In this document: positions 17,070 through 25,038 of the stretch, in pieces
Position numbering within the stretch: the stretch's first letter is position 1
How the letters are laid out: every line of letters begins with the position of its first letter
DNA from: Capillimicrobium parvum
Lineage (GTDB): Bacteria; Actinomycetota; Thermoleophilia; Solirubrobacterales; Solirubrobacteraceae
Reading direction: 5' to 3'
Length of the DNA stretch: 64,000 nucleotides
NCBI RefSeq assembly: GCF_021172045.1
Contig: NZ_CP087164.1
Coordinates: 186,001-250,000, forward strand
Program-made: the position numbers and the translations under genes
The notes under the pieces: generated by a model
Databases searched by the model: none
What the model saw: the letters and a program-made list of their open reading frames with translations, nothing else
Told to the model about the DNA's origin: nothing

Positions 17070-18146
17070 ATGAACTGCAAGCGACTTGACGTGGCGGTCG
17101 CGACGATCGCCACGCTCGCATGCGCGCTGCTCCTGGCGGCGTGCGGGAGCAGCGACAACGAGAGCACGAGCACGAGCACGAGCGCGGCCACGGCCACGGC
17201 CACGGCCGCGGCGGACGCCGCCGCGACGACCGCCACCTCCGGTGCCGAGGAGGTCGTCATCGGGCACGTGAGTCCGAACCTGTCGAACCCGACGCTCGCC
17301 GCGCTCGACCTCGGCCAGAAGCGGGCGGCGCAGCAGCTCGGCTGGTCGGTGCGGACGGTCGACGCCGGGCTCTCGCCCGACCGACAGGTCAGCAGCATCG
17401 ACACGCTGATCAACCTGCGGGTCGGCGCCCTCACCACGTGGGTCCTCGACCCCGGCCCCGTCGACGCGGCGCTCGGGCGCACCCGCGACGCGGACATCCC
17501 GGTCGTGACCTTCAACTCGCCCTCGGAGCTCGTCAACACGAACATCAAGACCGAGCTCTCCACCTCGTGCAAGCCGTTCTCCTACGAGGCCGACTACATC
17601 GCCGAGCGCATCCCGGGCGCGTCCGTGCTCGTCATCGGCTCGCCGCCGGTGCCCGCCCTGCAGTTCCGCATCAAGTGCTTCACGGACGCGGCGAAGGCCG
17701 CGGGGCTGAAGGTGCTCGACCGCGAGGACAACATGGAGGACAGCGCCGCGCGCAGCCAGGCCATCACGCAGGACCTGCTCACCAAGTACCCCGACACTGA
17801 CGCGGTGTGGGCGTACAACGATCCCACGGCGATCGGCGCGGCCGCCGCGGTGACGAGCGCGGGTCGCGACGTGTGGTCCGGTGACAAGGAGGGTGTGATC
17901 GTCATCGGCAACAACGGCGACGCCGATGCGATCGCGGCGATCCGCGCCGGAGCGCTGACGCTCACCTACGACGAGAACACGTTCGAGGCCGGCGCCGCGG
18001 CGGTCGAGGTGCTCGTGCCGGTGCTGCGCGACGGCAAGCCGGTGTCATCCATGCCGGCCGAGCGGGCCATCCCGAGCGATCCGGTGGACGCCTCGAACGT
18101 CGAGGAGTGGGTGGCGCCGGAAGAGCGCGCCGCCCAGGTCGGCTGA
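17070..18146 (+). CDS. ABC-type substrate-binding lipoprotein (second copy)
   Basis: A 358-residue lipoprotein: signal peptide ending LLAAC, a Ser/Thr/Ala-rich tether, then a ribose-binding-type domain. It is clearly paralogous to 6699-7793 (LSPDRQV, LLTKYPD and the INxR-VGALTTW region). A purine-rich ribosome site (GGAGAGAGAGGA) lies upstream of ATG 17070. No permease or ATPase is beside it, so it may serve the transporter whose permease ends at 661. Placement after the StyA-like operon suggests the epoxidase substrate or a relative is the ligand (inference). Confidence 0.9.
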   Translation: MNCKRLDVAVATIATLACALLLAACGSSDNESTSTSTSAATATATAAADAAATTATSGAEEVVIGHVSPNLSNPTLAALDLGQKRAAQQLGWSVRTVDAGLSPDRQVSSIDTLINLRVGALTTWVLDPGPVDAALGRTRDADIPVVTFNSPSELVNTNIKTELSTSCKPFSYEADYIAERIPGASVLVIGSPPVPALQFRIKCFTDAAKAAGLKVLDREDNMEDSAARSQAITQDLLTKYPDTDAVWAYNDPTAIGAAAAVTSAGRDVWSGDKEGVIVIGNNGDADAIAAIRAGALTLTYDENTFEAGAAAVEVLVPVLRDGKPVSSMPAERAIPSDPVDASNVEEWVAPEERAAQVG

Positions 18147-18179
18147 CGCGGCGGCCGGGACGGCGTCCGGCGCCGCGGT

Positions 18180-18206
18180 TGCCTCGGCGGCATAGCCGCC
18201 GAGGCA
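18180..18206. terminator. Bidirectional hairpin terminator
   Basis: TGCCTCGGCGGC and GCCGCCGAGGCA form a perfect 12-bp stem with a 3-base ATA loop, between the converging binding-protein gene (stop 18146) and iorB (stop 18208). No U-tract is present, which is common in high-GC actinomycetes. Confidence 0.75.
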
Positions 18207-18207
18207 G

Positions 18208-19881
18208 CTACGCCGGCTGCAGGGCGCCGGCCTTCGCCTGCAGGAGCGCGCCGTCCTCGTCGGCCAGCGCAGCGTCGCGCAGGTCGGCGAGACGGATGGC
18301 CGCACCGGGCTTGCCGAGCAGTCTGCGGGCCGCGTCCATCAGCACCGCGAAGCTCTCGTTGCCGTGCTCGTACGTGCTGCCGTAGCCCTTGAGCACGCGC
18401 TGGCACTCGATGATCTCGGTGGCGAGGTCGGGGTCGGTCCGGGCGGCGTCAAGCGCCTGGGCTATCCACTGCTCGATCGCGGCCTGCTCGCGGACGAAGC
18501 GCACCGACCGGGGGCGCAGCGGCCGGATGCGGGCCATGGTCGTCAGCAGCGTGTAGCCGACGACGGAGTTGGTGTTGAGGATCATGCCCTTGTGCGTTGT
18601 CGCGCGCACGATCCTGCGGAACGTCCGCGACCGCGACAGCGGCTCGCCGAGCCAGGTCGGCAGCGTGTCGACGATCTCGTCGACCTGGGGGTGCAGGAAC
18701 TCGCGGACCTGCATGAGCTGGTTGTCGCGGACCTTGGCCTCCTGGCGGATGCGGTCCATGCGCCGCATCCGCACCTTCTGCGCGGCCACCTGGATGGTGT
18801 CCTGGTAGCACATCCACAGCGCGATGTGACGGGCCGCCTCACGGGTGAGCCGCGCGTCGCCCTCGGGGTCCGGATCGACGGCCGCGAAAGCCCCGACGCG
18901 TGCGAGGAAGCGCTCGGCGTAGGCGCGGTCCTGGTAGACCGCCGTGCGCACGAGCCCATGCAGGATCATCGAGCGCGCCGCGGCGGGCAGGCCGCGCACC
19001 TGCTCCGCCAGGTCGCGCAGGCCGGGACCCACGAGCGACGCCGGGTCGGTCGAGGCGATGCGGTTACGCTCGGCCTCCGCGCCCGCCTTCGTTGTCTCCG
19101 TCGATCCCGACGACGACGCGCCGTTGGACACCGGCAGCTCGATGAGTCTCGGCGTGACCGGGTCGACCTTCTGTGAGCCCGCGACCGCCTCTTCGGAGGC
19201 GTCGGCCGGCGGGGCCGTCTGCGTGGTCGCCACGTCGAAGCCCGCGGCAAACGCGGCCAGGGACGCCTCGACGCCCTTGCCGGAGGCCGTGATCGACTCT
19301 TCGAACTGCTCGCGCGAGAAGGGCAGCGCCCCCGAGCCGGCGAGCGCTCCGAACAGCGACGCGCTGATCACGCTGCCCTTCTGCTCGGCCAGATCGGCGA
19401 AGTCCGCGGCGACCAGCCGCCTGGACGCGCGCCGCGCGCCCTCGATCAGCTTCGCGTCGTCGACGCGCCCGTCGCCGAGGGCGACCTTCTCGTCGATCGA
19501 GTAGACGCGGTTGGTGGACGTGATCAGCGTGGTGCGGTCGGCGGTGGAGAAGCCGCGCTGGATCGCGCGGCCGGATTCCATGAGCTCGCTGGCGATGACG
19601 ACGTCGACTTCGCCCGGGGTGGGGAAGATGCTCATGACCGGCTCGCTGCGCACGGGCGGGGCGCCCTGGTCCGGCGCCGCGTCCCGGGGCGGGAGCATCT
19701 CGACGTAGTAGACCGTGGCGCCGGTGCGCTGGGCGACGCCGGCGACGGAGGTGTTCTGGGCGTGGAAGCCGGCGCGTTCGGCCGTCGCGACGATCCAGTC
19801 GGCGAGCACGCCGCCGCCCTCGCCGCCTAGGGCGAGGATGGCCAGCGTCAGCGGGCGGCGGCCTTCGGACCAGCTCGACAT
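18208..19881 (-). CDS. iorB: Indolepyruvate:ferredoxin oxidoreductase beta subunit (IorB, long form)
   Basis: A 557-residue gamma/beta-type subunit of a 2-oxoacid:acceptor oxidoreductase. The N-terminus LAILALGGEGGGVLADW begins the pyruvate-ferredoxin-oxidoreductase gamma fold. The protein is much longer than the roughly 200-residue archaeal IorB and has the extra C-terminal domain common in aerobic bacteria. With IorA it would convert indolepyruvate or another arylpyruvate plus CoA to arylacetyl-CoA, CO2 and reduced acceptor. Start 19881 overlaps the iorA stop by one base. The cofactors sit in IorA. Confidence 0.9.
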   Translation of the reverse strand: MSSWSEGRRPLTLAILALGGEGGGVLADWIVATAERAGFHAQNTSVAGVAQRTGATVYYVEMLPPRDAAPDQGAPPVRSEPVMSIFPTPGEVDVVIASELMESGRAIQRGFSTADRTTLITSTNRVYSIDEKVALGDGRVDDAKLIEGARRASRRLVAADFADLAEQKGSVISASLFGALAGSGALPFSREQFEESITASGKGVEASLAAFAAGFDVATTQTAPPADASEEAVAGSQKVDPVTPRLIELPVSNGASSSGSTETTKAGAEAERNRIASTDPASLVGPGLRDLAEQVRGLPAAARSMILHGLVRTAVYQDRAYAERFLARVGAFAAVDPDPEGDARLTREAARHIALWMCYQDTIQVAAQKVRMRRMDRIRQEAKVRDNQLMQVREFLHPQVDEIVDTLPTWLGEPLSRSRTFRRIVRATTHKGMILNTNSVVGYTLLTTMARIRPLRPRSVRFVREQAAIEQWIAQALDAARTDPDLATEIIECQRVLKGYGSTYEHGNESFAVLMDAARRLLGKPGAAIRLADLRDAALADEDGALLQAKAGALQPA

Positions 19882-22046
19882 CAGGCCGCGACCTCGAACC
19901 GGGCGGCGCGCCGCTCGATCCCCCGTGAGGCGACCTTCATCCACCCTGAGCGGATCCGGGCCAGCGTGCGATCCTTCTTCGTCGGGTTCTGCACGACGTC
20001 GGTCCGGTAGAACGACGGGCACAGCACCGCCGCATGCGCGTTGGCCCCGCAGACCCCGCAGCCGACGCAGCTGTCGAGGACCGTGGCGACCGGGTCCTGG
20101 CGCAGGGGGTCGGGGTTGGACTTGATCGTCAGCGACGGGCAGCCGGAGATGCGGATGCACGCGTGATCGCCGGTGCACGTCTCCTCGTCGACGCCGAAGC
20201 GCTCGCGCACGACGCGCTTGCCCTCCTTCAGGGCCTGACGCATCTCGGGCTTGACGCGGCGCTGGCGGTTGAGCTGGCACTCGCTCTGCATCACGAGCAG
20301 CTTGGGGCCCTCTTCCTCGGTCGTCAGCGCGTCGAGGAACGAGTCGCGGACCTTCGTGACGTCGTAGGTGTGGTCGATGGTGCGCGCCCACTCGACGCCG
20401 ACGCCGCGGGCGGCCTTCTCGATCGGGTGCTGCGTCGACCGGTGGGACACCGTCGCCTCCGAGGAGAGCACGTCCTGGCCCCCGGTCGCGGCGGCGTAGT
20501 CGTTGTCGACGACGACGAGCAGTTGGTCGTTCTTGTTGAAGACCGCGTTGCCGACGCCGCTGGTCAGGCCGTTGTGCCAGAAGCCGCCGTCGCCCATGAT
20601 CGCGATCGTCCGATTGTCGGCGTCCTTGGAGTTCAGCGCCGCGGCGCCGGCGGAGCCCAGGCCGTAGCCCATCGTCGTCGCGCCGAGGTGGAACGGGGCG
20701 TTGATCGAGAACAGGTGGCAGCCGATGTCCGCGCTGACGTGATGCTCGCCGGTCTCCCGCTCCGCGAGCTTGAGGCCGCTGAAGATCGGCCGCTCCGGGC
20801 AGCCGGTGCACAGCCCGGGCGGGCGGGGCAGGACGGCCTCGGCGTCGACCTTCGGCGCGAACGGGCTGTCCGGGTCGTCCTTGTCGCGCAGCAGCGCCGG
20901 CTCGTGCTCGACGAGCTCGGGCATGTGCTTGCGCAGGAACTCCGCGACCCCGCGCGTCACCGCCGCCGACGTGTACTCGCCGGCCACGGGCAGCATGTCC
21001 TTGCCGTGCAGGGCGACGTCCGAGCCCGCGCGCCGCAGGATCGTGTTGAGGTTCTGCTCGATGTAGTCGGGCTGCCCCTCCTCGACGAGCAGCACCGCGC
21101 GCTTGTCCTTGACGAAGTCGAGGATCTCCTCGTCGACGACCGGATACGTCACGTTCATGACGTACAGCGGCAGCCTGGTGTTCCCGTAGGCGTCCGAGCA
21201 GCCGAGCAGCTCGAGCGAGCGGTTCAGCGTGTTGTAGAGACCGCCCTGCGTGATGATGCCGATGTCCGCGCTGCCGTTGGCGATCACCTCGTTGAGGCCG
21301 CGCTCGCGGATGAACTTCACGGCGGCGGGCCAGCGCTCGTTCACCTTCTCCTGCTCGTGCAGGAAGCTCGCGGGCGGCAGGACGATGCGGCTGACGTCGC
21401 GCTTGGGGTTCTCGGCCGCCTCGGTCACCGTCATCGGCGGGCGCTTGTTGTCCTTGGCGACGAACGAGCCGGTCAGGTGGCAGGAGCGCAGCCGCAGATC
21501 GAGCATCACCGGCGTGTTGCTGGCCTCCGACAGCTCGAACCCCGCCTCGACCGCGTCGACGATCGCGCTGATGTTCGGCCGCGGGTCGAGCAGCCACATC
21601 TGCGACTTCATCGCAAACGCGTGCGAACGCTCCTGCATGATGCTCGAGCCCTCGCCGTAGTCCTCGCCGAGGATGATCAGCGCGCCCCCGGTGACCCCAC
21701 CGGAGGCCAGGTTCGCCAGCGCGTCCGACGCCACGTTCAGGCCGACCGTCGACTTGAACGTCACCGCACCACGCAGCGGGTAGTGGACCGACGCGGCCAG
21801 CATCGCCGCCGCGGTCGCCTCCGACGCACTGTTCTCGAAGTAGACGTCGAGCTCCTCCAGGATCTCCTGGGCGTCGCCCAGCACGTCCATCAGATGGGAG
21901 ATCGGCGCACCCTGGTAGCCGCCGACGTATGCCACGCCGGACTGCAGCAGCGCCTTGGTGACGGCGAGGATGCCCTCGACGTGGAGCTCGGTGCCGGCGC
22001 CATGACGCAGCTGCTGCACCTCGCCGGCAAAGGACCGCTCGGCCAT
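19881..22046 (-). CDS. iorA: Indolepyruvate:ferredoxin oxidoreductase alpha subunit (IorA)
   Basis: A 721-residue thiamine-diphosphate enzyme. GYQGAPISH marks the N-terminal pyrimidine-type domain, and the TPP motif runs from MGDGGFWHNG to VVVDNDYAAATGG. The C-terminal ferredoxin domain has one Cys-rich site CTGDHAC-x5-CP, with Asp where the second Cys usually is, and one full site CVGCGVC-x8-CP. GAAGGAG precedes ATG 22046. It makes arylacetyl-CoA from arylpyruvates such as those derived from Trp, Phe or Tyr, which links to the amine oxidase and acyl-CoA chemistry nearby. Confidence 0.95.
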   Translation of the reverse strand: MAERSFAGEVQQLRHGAGTELHVEGILAVTKALLQSGVAYVGGYQGAPISHLMDVLGDAQEILEELDVYFENSASEATAAAMLAASVHYPLRGAVTFKSTVGLNVASDALANLASGGVTGGALIILGEDYGEGSSIMQERSHAFAMKSQMWLLDPRPNISAIVDAVEAGFELSEASNTPVMLDLRLRSCHLTGSFVAKDNKRPPMTVTEAAENPKRDVSRIVLPPASFLHEQEKVNERWPAAVKFIRERGLNEVIANGSADIGIITQGGLYNTLNRSLELLGCSDAYGNTRLPLYVMNVTYPVVDEEILDFVKDKRAVLLVEEGQPDYIEQNLNTILRRAGSDVALHGKDMLPVAGEYTSAAVTRGVAEFLRKHMPELVEHEPALLRDKDDPDSPFAPKVDAEAVLPRPPGLCTGCPERPIFSGLKLAERETGEHHVSADIGCHLFSINAPFHLGATTMGYGLGSAGAAALNSKDADNRTIAIMGDGGFWHNGLTSGVGNAVFNKNDQLLVVVDNDYAAATGGQDVLSSEATVSHRSTQHPIEKAARGVGVEWARTIDHTYDVTKVRDSFLDALTTEEEGPKLLVMQSECQLNRQRRVKPEMRQALKEGKRVVRERFGVDEETCTGDHACIRISGCPSLTIKSNPDPLRQDPVATVLDSCVGCGVCGANAHAAVLCPSFYRTDVVQNPTKKDRTLARIRSGWMKVASRGIERRAARFEVAA

Positions 22047-22095
22047 ACGTCTCTTCTCCTTCAGGGTCCGTGTCTGCGCGCTCGATCGCGCGCAC

Positions 22096-22144
22096 CCTGC
22101 ACGCTACTCAAGCAACATCCTGCACACTACCACGCTGCCATGTC
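22096..22144. promoter_or_regulatory. Candidate operator copy B upstream of iorA
   Basis: CCTGCACGCTAC (22096-22107) and CCTGCACACTAC (22119-22130) are near-identical direct repeats 23 bases apart, 50-85 bases upstream of the iorA start. The second continues into the 25-base block shared with 3121-3145. An activator or repressor site is inferred. Confidence 0.45.
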
Positions 22145-22230
22145 GACTACGGCGCCGGGCAAGCGCCGCACGCGGGTGATGGGCCGGCCCGCGAATCGCG
22201 CGGGATCGGGTGACGCCCGAACCGGATAGC

Positions 22231-22815
22231 TCAAACGCGATGCCCGCTGAGGATGATCTCGACGAGCTTGTCCGCCAGGTCGGACTCGACCGGTGCGTGG
22301 GTCACGAGCGTGCGCAAGAAGACGACGCCCCCGATGATGTCGATGATCAGCTCGGCGTCGACGTCCTCAGGCAGGTCTCCTCGCGCGACGGCGCGTTGGA
22401 TCGCCTGGATGCCGGAGGCGCGGGTCGGTGCGACGCACAGGCGCCGGAAGTCGGCGGCCAGTTCCGAATCGCGCGCCAGGTCGGCGGCGAGGCCAGGCAC
22501 GATCGCGCCGTAGGTCGTCGCGGTCAGCGTCTCCGCGACGCCGCGTGCGTAGGCGACCAGGTCGCCGCGCGTGTCACCGCTGTCGGGCGCCCTGACCTCG
22601 AAGATGCCCCTGAGCGCTTCCAGCACGACTGCGCCCTTCGATGGCCACCAGCGGTAGATCGTCGTTCTCCCGACCCCTGCCCGCGCGGCGACGCCCTCCT
22701 TCGTCACGCCCGCATAGCCGCGTTCGGCCACGAGCGCCACGGTCGCCTCGAGGATGCGGCGCCGCGCGTCGGGATCGCGCCTGCGCCCGGGGCCGCGACG
22801 GGTCTGGTCGTTCAT
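22231..22815 (-). CDS. TetR/AcrR-family transcriptional regulator
   Basis: A 194-residue regulator. The helix-turn-helix is at about residues 30-60 (GVAARAGVGRTTIYRWWPSK), and the C-terminal domain resembles TetR_C with DVDAELIIDIIGG. Start ATG 22815 has GGAG at a 7-base spacing; the frame runs further upstream but unsupported. It lies 55 bases downstream of the flavin monooxygenase on the same strand, so they are probably one operon and it is the local regulator. The ligand is unknown. Confidence 0.9.
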   Translation of the reverse strand: MNDQTRRGPGRRRDPDARRRILEATVALVAERGYAGVTKEGVAARAGVGRTTIYRWWPSKGAVVLEALRGIFEVRAPDSGDTRGDLVAYARGVAETLTATTYGAIVPGLAADLARDSELAADFRRLCVAPTRASGIQAIQRAVARGDLPEDVDAELIIDIIGGVVFLRTLVTHAPVESDLADKLVEIILSGHRV

Positions 22816-22870
22816 CGCGTGCTCCGGTGTCGGGGTCGCGCGCGGCCCGGTGGCACGCATCGGCGAGGCG

Positions 22871-23983
22871 TCACGATGCCGCCCGCGCGGCCCGTACCCC
22901 GAGGCGCTCCAAGCGCGGCAGCACCTCGTCGGCAAACAGCGGCAGCTCGTCCGCATAGTTCACGAAGCCGACGGCGACTCCGTCGAAGCCGGTGCCATGG
23001 ATGCGCGCGAGCTCGGCTGCGACGTCGTCGGGGTCTCCGACGATCGGATATGTGCCCCCGCCGCCGGCGAACCGCTGGCGGTAAGTGGCGAAGTACTCCG
23101 GCGGGAACGACTGCGCGTGCACGCCCATCTGTGCCATGAGGCGGTCGACTGCGGGCCAGTCGGCCTCGTCGTGGGCGTAGTGCTGATGGTAGGCCTCCGC
23201 CTCCTCCCTGGTCGGCCGGCACACGACGTAGACGGGCGTCAGCACGCCCACCGTCCGCCCGTGGCCGGCGGCGAGCCGGCGGAAGTCGGCGAGCTCGCGC
23301 TGGGAACGGTCGAGCGTCACGATGACCGTGAACAGGAAGTCGCAGTTGCGCGCGGCGAAGTCCCGCCCCGCCGGTGACGACCCCGCGTTGAGAAGGAGCG
23401 GGGTCGTGCCGCCGTACGGCGCAGGGCGACCGATTGCGCCGCGCAGTCGGAAGTGGGCGCCGTCGTAGTCGAAGGGTTCGTCGCTGGACCAGATCCTTCG
23501 CGCGATGTCCAGCCATTCATCGCCGAACGCATAGCGGTCGTCGTGCTCGCGCTGGCGCATCCCGAACATCGCGAACTCATCGTCGTTCCATCCACAGACG
23601 ATGTTGACCCCGAACCGCCCGTGGCCGATGTGGTCGGCGGTGGCCATCTGCATCGCTGCGTAGGCCGGGTGGACGAGCGGCACGTGGACGGTGGCGATCA
23701 CCGAGATCCGCTCGGTCGCGCCGAGGACACCGCATGCCCATGTCGTGCTCTCGAGGTTGACGGTCTGGAAGTCGCCGGCCCCGTCGTAGCCCTTCCAGCG
23801 GGCGCCGGAAAGCAGGAAGTCCAGGCCGGCGGCTTCGGCGTCCCGCGCGAGCAGCAGGTTCTGGTCCCAGGTCGCGCGCCAGCGCTCGGCGACCATCGTC
23901 GGGATGATCCCGCCGCGGAGATTCGGCGAGAACAGGCCGATCCTGAAGCGGTCGCCGGTCCCCATGTCGGCACGCGACGCCAT
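22871..23983 (-). CDS. Luciferase-like (LLM class) FMN-dependent monooxygenase
   Basis: A 370-residue TIM-barrel flavoprotein. The block VNLESTTWACGVLGATERI, then HVPLVHPAYAAMQ and GHGRFGVNIVCGWN, is typical of the alkanesulfonate/dimethylsulfone (SsuD/SfnG) branch of the luciferase family. These enzymes use FMNH2 and O2 to cleave C-S bonds or hydroxylate, and need a separate flavin reductase, which is not seen here. GAAGGGG lies just before ATG 23983. A second, different LLM enzyme lies across the divergent gap at 25039. Sulfur-compound use is suggested, not proven. Confidence 0.88.
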   Translation of the reverse strand: MASRADMGTGDRFRIGLFSPNLRGGIIPTMVAERWRATWDQNLLLARDAEAAGLDFLLSGARWKGYDGAGDFQTVNLESTTWACGVLGATERISVIATVHVPLVHPAYAAMQMATADHIGHGRFGVNIVCGWNDDEFAMFGMRQREHDDRYAFGDEWLDIARRIWSSDEPFDYDGAHFRLRGAIGRPAPYGGTTPLLLNAGSSPAGRDFAARNCDFLFTVIVTLDRSQRELADFRRLAAGHGRTVGVLTPVYVVCRPTREEAEAYHQHYAHDEADWPAVDRLMAQMGVHAQSFPPEYFATYRQRFAGGGGTYPIVGDPDDVAAELARIHGTGFDGVAVGFVNYADELPLFADEVLPRLERLGVRAARAAS

Positions 23984-24000
23984 GCTGCCCCTTCCCGAGG

Positions 24001-24029
24001 ATTACGATACAGTACATAGCGTATTGCAA
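24001..24029 (-). promoter_or_regulatory. Possible promoter of the LLM monooxygenase
   Basis: On the minus strand TTGCAA (24029-24024), 17 bases, then CGTAAT (24006-24001), in an unusually A/T-rich patch 18-46 bases upstream of ATG 23983. Each box matches consensus at about 4 of 6 positions. Confidence 0.35.
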
Positions 24030-24155
24030 TCGCGCGGATGACGCACCGCGCCACCCCGAAGCCTGCGGTTCCAGGTCTCTCCGGCATTTCCGACCATGTC
24101 GCGCAACCGGCACCCAGCCTCGCCGACGCCCGAGGCGACCACGACGAGAAGGCTC

Positions 24156-24254
24156 TCGGTCGTGTGCGCCGTCTTTGCACCCGGCGATCGGTCCGAGCCG
24201 GTGAGCGGCGGCTATCGCATCTCCGGCGCATGGCGCGATGCGTCCGGCAGCCCG
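24156..24254 (+). pseudogene. Relic of an HsaA/DszC-type (acyl-CoA-dehydrogenase-fold) flavin monooxygenase
   Basis: About 31 codons read VFAPGDRSEPVSGGYRISG followed by AWRDASGS. This closely fits the mid-domain signature of acyl-CoA-dehydrogenase-fold flavin monooxygenases (P-G-x-A-x-x-V-x-GGYR-V-SG-x-W-x-x-ASG). The similarity stops abruptly on both sides: no FAD domain precedes it and no helical C-terminal domain follows. It looks like a degraded remnant left between two LLM monooxygenase genes. Such enzymes (HsaA, DszC, SfnB) often work beside DszA/SsuD-type LLM proteins, so loss from this module is plausible. Judged by eye only. Confidence 0.5.
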
Positions 24255-24362
24255 TCGTTCTCGGCATCGAGGAGTCCGTCATCGCCCATTGAGGCGGCGT
24301 CGAGTCCCCTGAGCACCGGTCTTTGGAGTCATCCCGTGGCCGCCTGATGGGACGATCCTGCG
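24255..24362. other. Remainder of the 379-base gap 23984-24362
   Basis: The gap between the divergent LLM gene and the TetR gene holds the possible minus-strand promoter (24001-24029) and the monooxygenase relic (24156-24254). In the rest (24030-24155 and 24255-24362) I see no gene, hairpin or clear promoter. The TetR start at 24363 has no recognisable ribosome site. Confidence 0.5.
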
Positions 24363-24956
24363 ATGAGCAGCTCTGAGGCAGGGGGTGGGCACCGACGCGG
24401 CGGTGGGCGCCAGGCATTGATCGAGGCGCTCGTGCGCGTCGCTGCGCGCGAGCGCCTCACGCAAGTCACAACCCGCTCGGTGGCGGCCGAGGCCGGGGTC
24501 ACGCACGGCCTCGTGCGCCATCACTTCGGGACGCTCGAGGCCATGATCGAAGAAGCGCTGGCCTGGGCCGCGGCCGAGGCCGTGATCGGCTCGGGGTTGC
24601 GCGCCGAGGGCGGTGATCTCGCGGCTCTCGCCTCCGATCTGGCCGTGCTCATCGACGAAGATCCCGAGCACGCGGCATTCCAGCTCGAGGTCATTCTCGA
24701 GGCGCGTCATCGCGAAGGGCTCCGCGAGCGGGTGCAGGAGAACTACGACGCGTACCACGACGTCGTCGCCGGGTCGCTGGCGCGCCTGGGCCTGCCCTAC
24801 GACCTCGATCTCGCGCGGCTCGTCTTCGCCGCGCTGAACGGGCTCGTCATCAACCAGCTGATCTTCGGGCGCCCCGAGGAGACCGAGCGCGGGCTGCACT
24901 GGCTGCGCCGCCTGCTCGAGCATGAGCGGGTCGAGCCGTCGCCCGACCGTGCTTGA
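24363..24956 (+). CDS. TetR/AcrR-family transcriptional regulator
   Basis: A 197-residue TetR with helix-turn-helix SVAAEAGVTHGLVRHHFGT (about residues 39-57) and a C-terminal LVFAALNGLVINQLIFG stretch. Both regions align with the TetR at 11252-11830, so the two are paralogues regulating separate modules. The promoter of the downstream LLM gene overlaps its stop codon, so read-through and separate expression are both possible. No ribosome site is visible at 24363. Confidence 0.88.
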   Translation: MSSSEAGGGHRRGGGRQALIEALVRVAARERLTQVTTRSVAAEAGVTHGLVRHHFGTLEAMIEEALAWAAAEAVIGSGLRAEGGDLAALASDLAVLIDEDPEHAAFQLEVILEARHREGLRERVQENYDAYHDVVAGSLARLGLPYDLDLARLVFAALNGLVINQLIFGRPEETERGLHWLRRLLEHERVEPSPDRA

Positions 24957-24981
24957 CGAACGGATAGTCGAGCTATACGTT
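24953..24981 (+). promoter_or_regulatory. Sigma-70-type promoter of the DszA-like monooxygenase
   Basis: TTGACG (24953-24958) includes the TetR stop codon. TATACG (24974-24979, spacer 15) or TACGTT (24976-24981, spacer 17) follows, within an A/T-rich patch. A GAGGAGA ribosome site and ATG 25039 lie downstream. Confidence 0.5.
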
Positions 24982-25038
24982 TGGATTGTCGGAGAGGGCG
25001 GGACCGTCCCGCCGAACCCCACGCGAGGAGAGACCCAG

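Noticed and set aside
19970-20200. Missing Cys in the first ferredoxin cluster of IorA as a sign of inactivation
   Set aside because: The C-x2-D pattern (CTGDHAC) is a usual form in bacterial IorA, so the subunit is probably active.
20034-22139. Long plus-strand open frame opposite iorA
   Set aside because: Antisense shadow of iorA, which has full TPP and ferredoxin motifs on the minus strand.
22140-22229. 29-codon plus-strand ORF beginning at the ATG inside the shared CTGCAC motif upstream of iorA
   Set aside because: Arg/Gly-rich, no ribosome site, no family resemblance; the ATG is better explained as part of the shared DNA motif.
24038-24347. Two overlapping ORFs of 83-84 codons in the 379-base gap
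   Set aside because: Not intact genes; only the short HsaA/DszC-like stretch within one frame is recognisable, so it is recorded as a relic.
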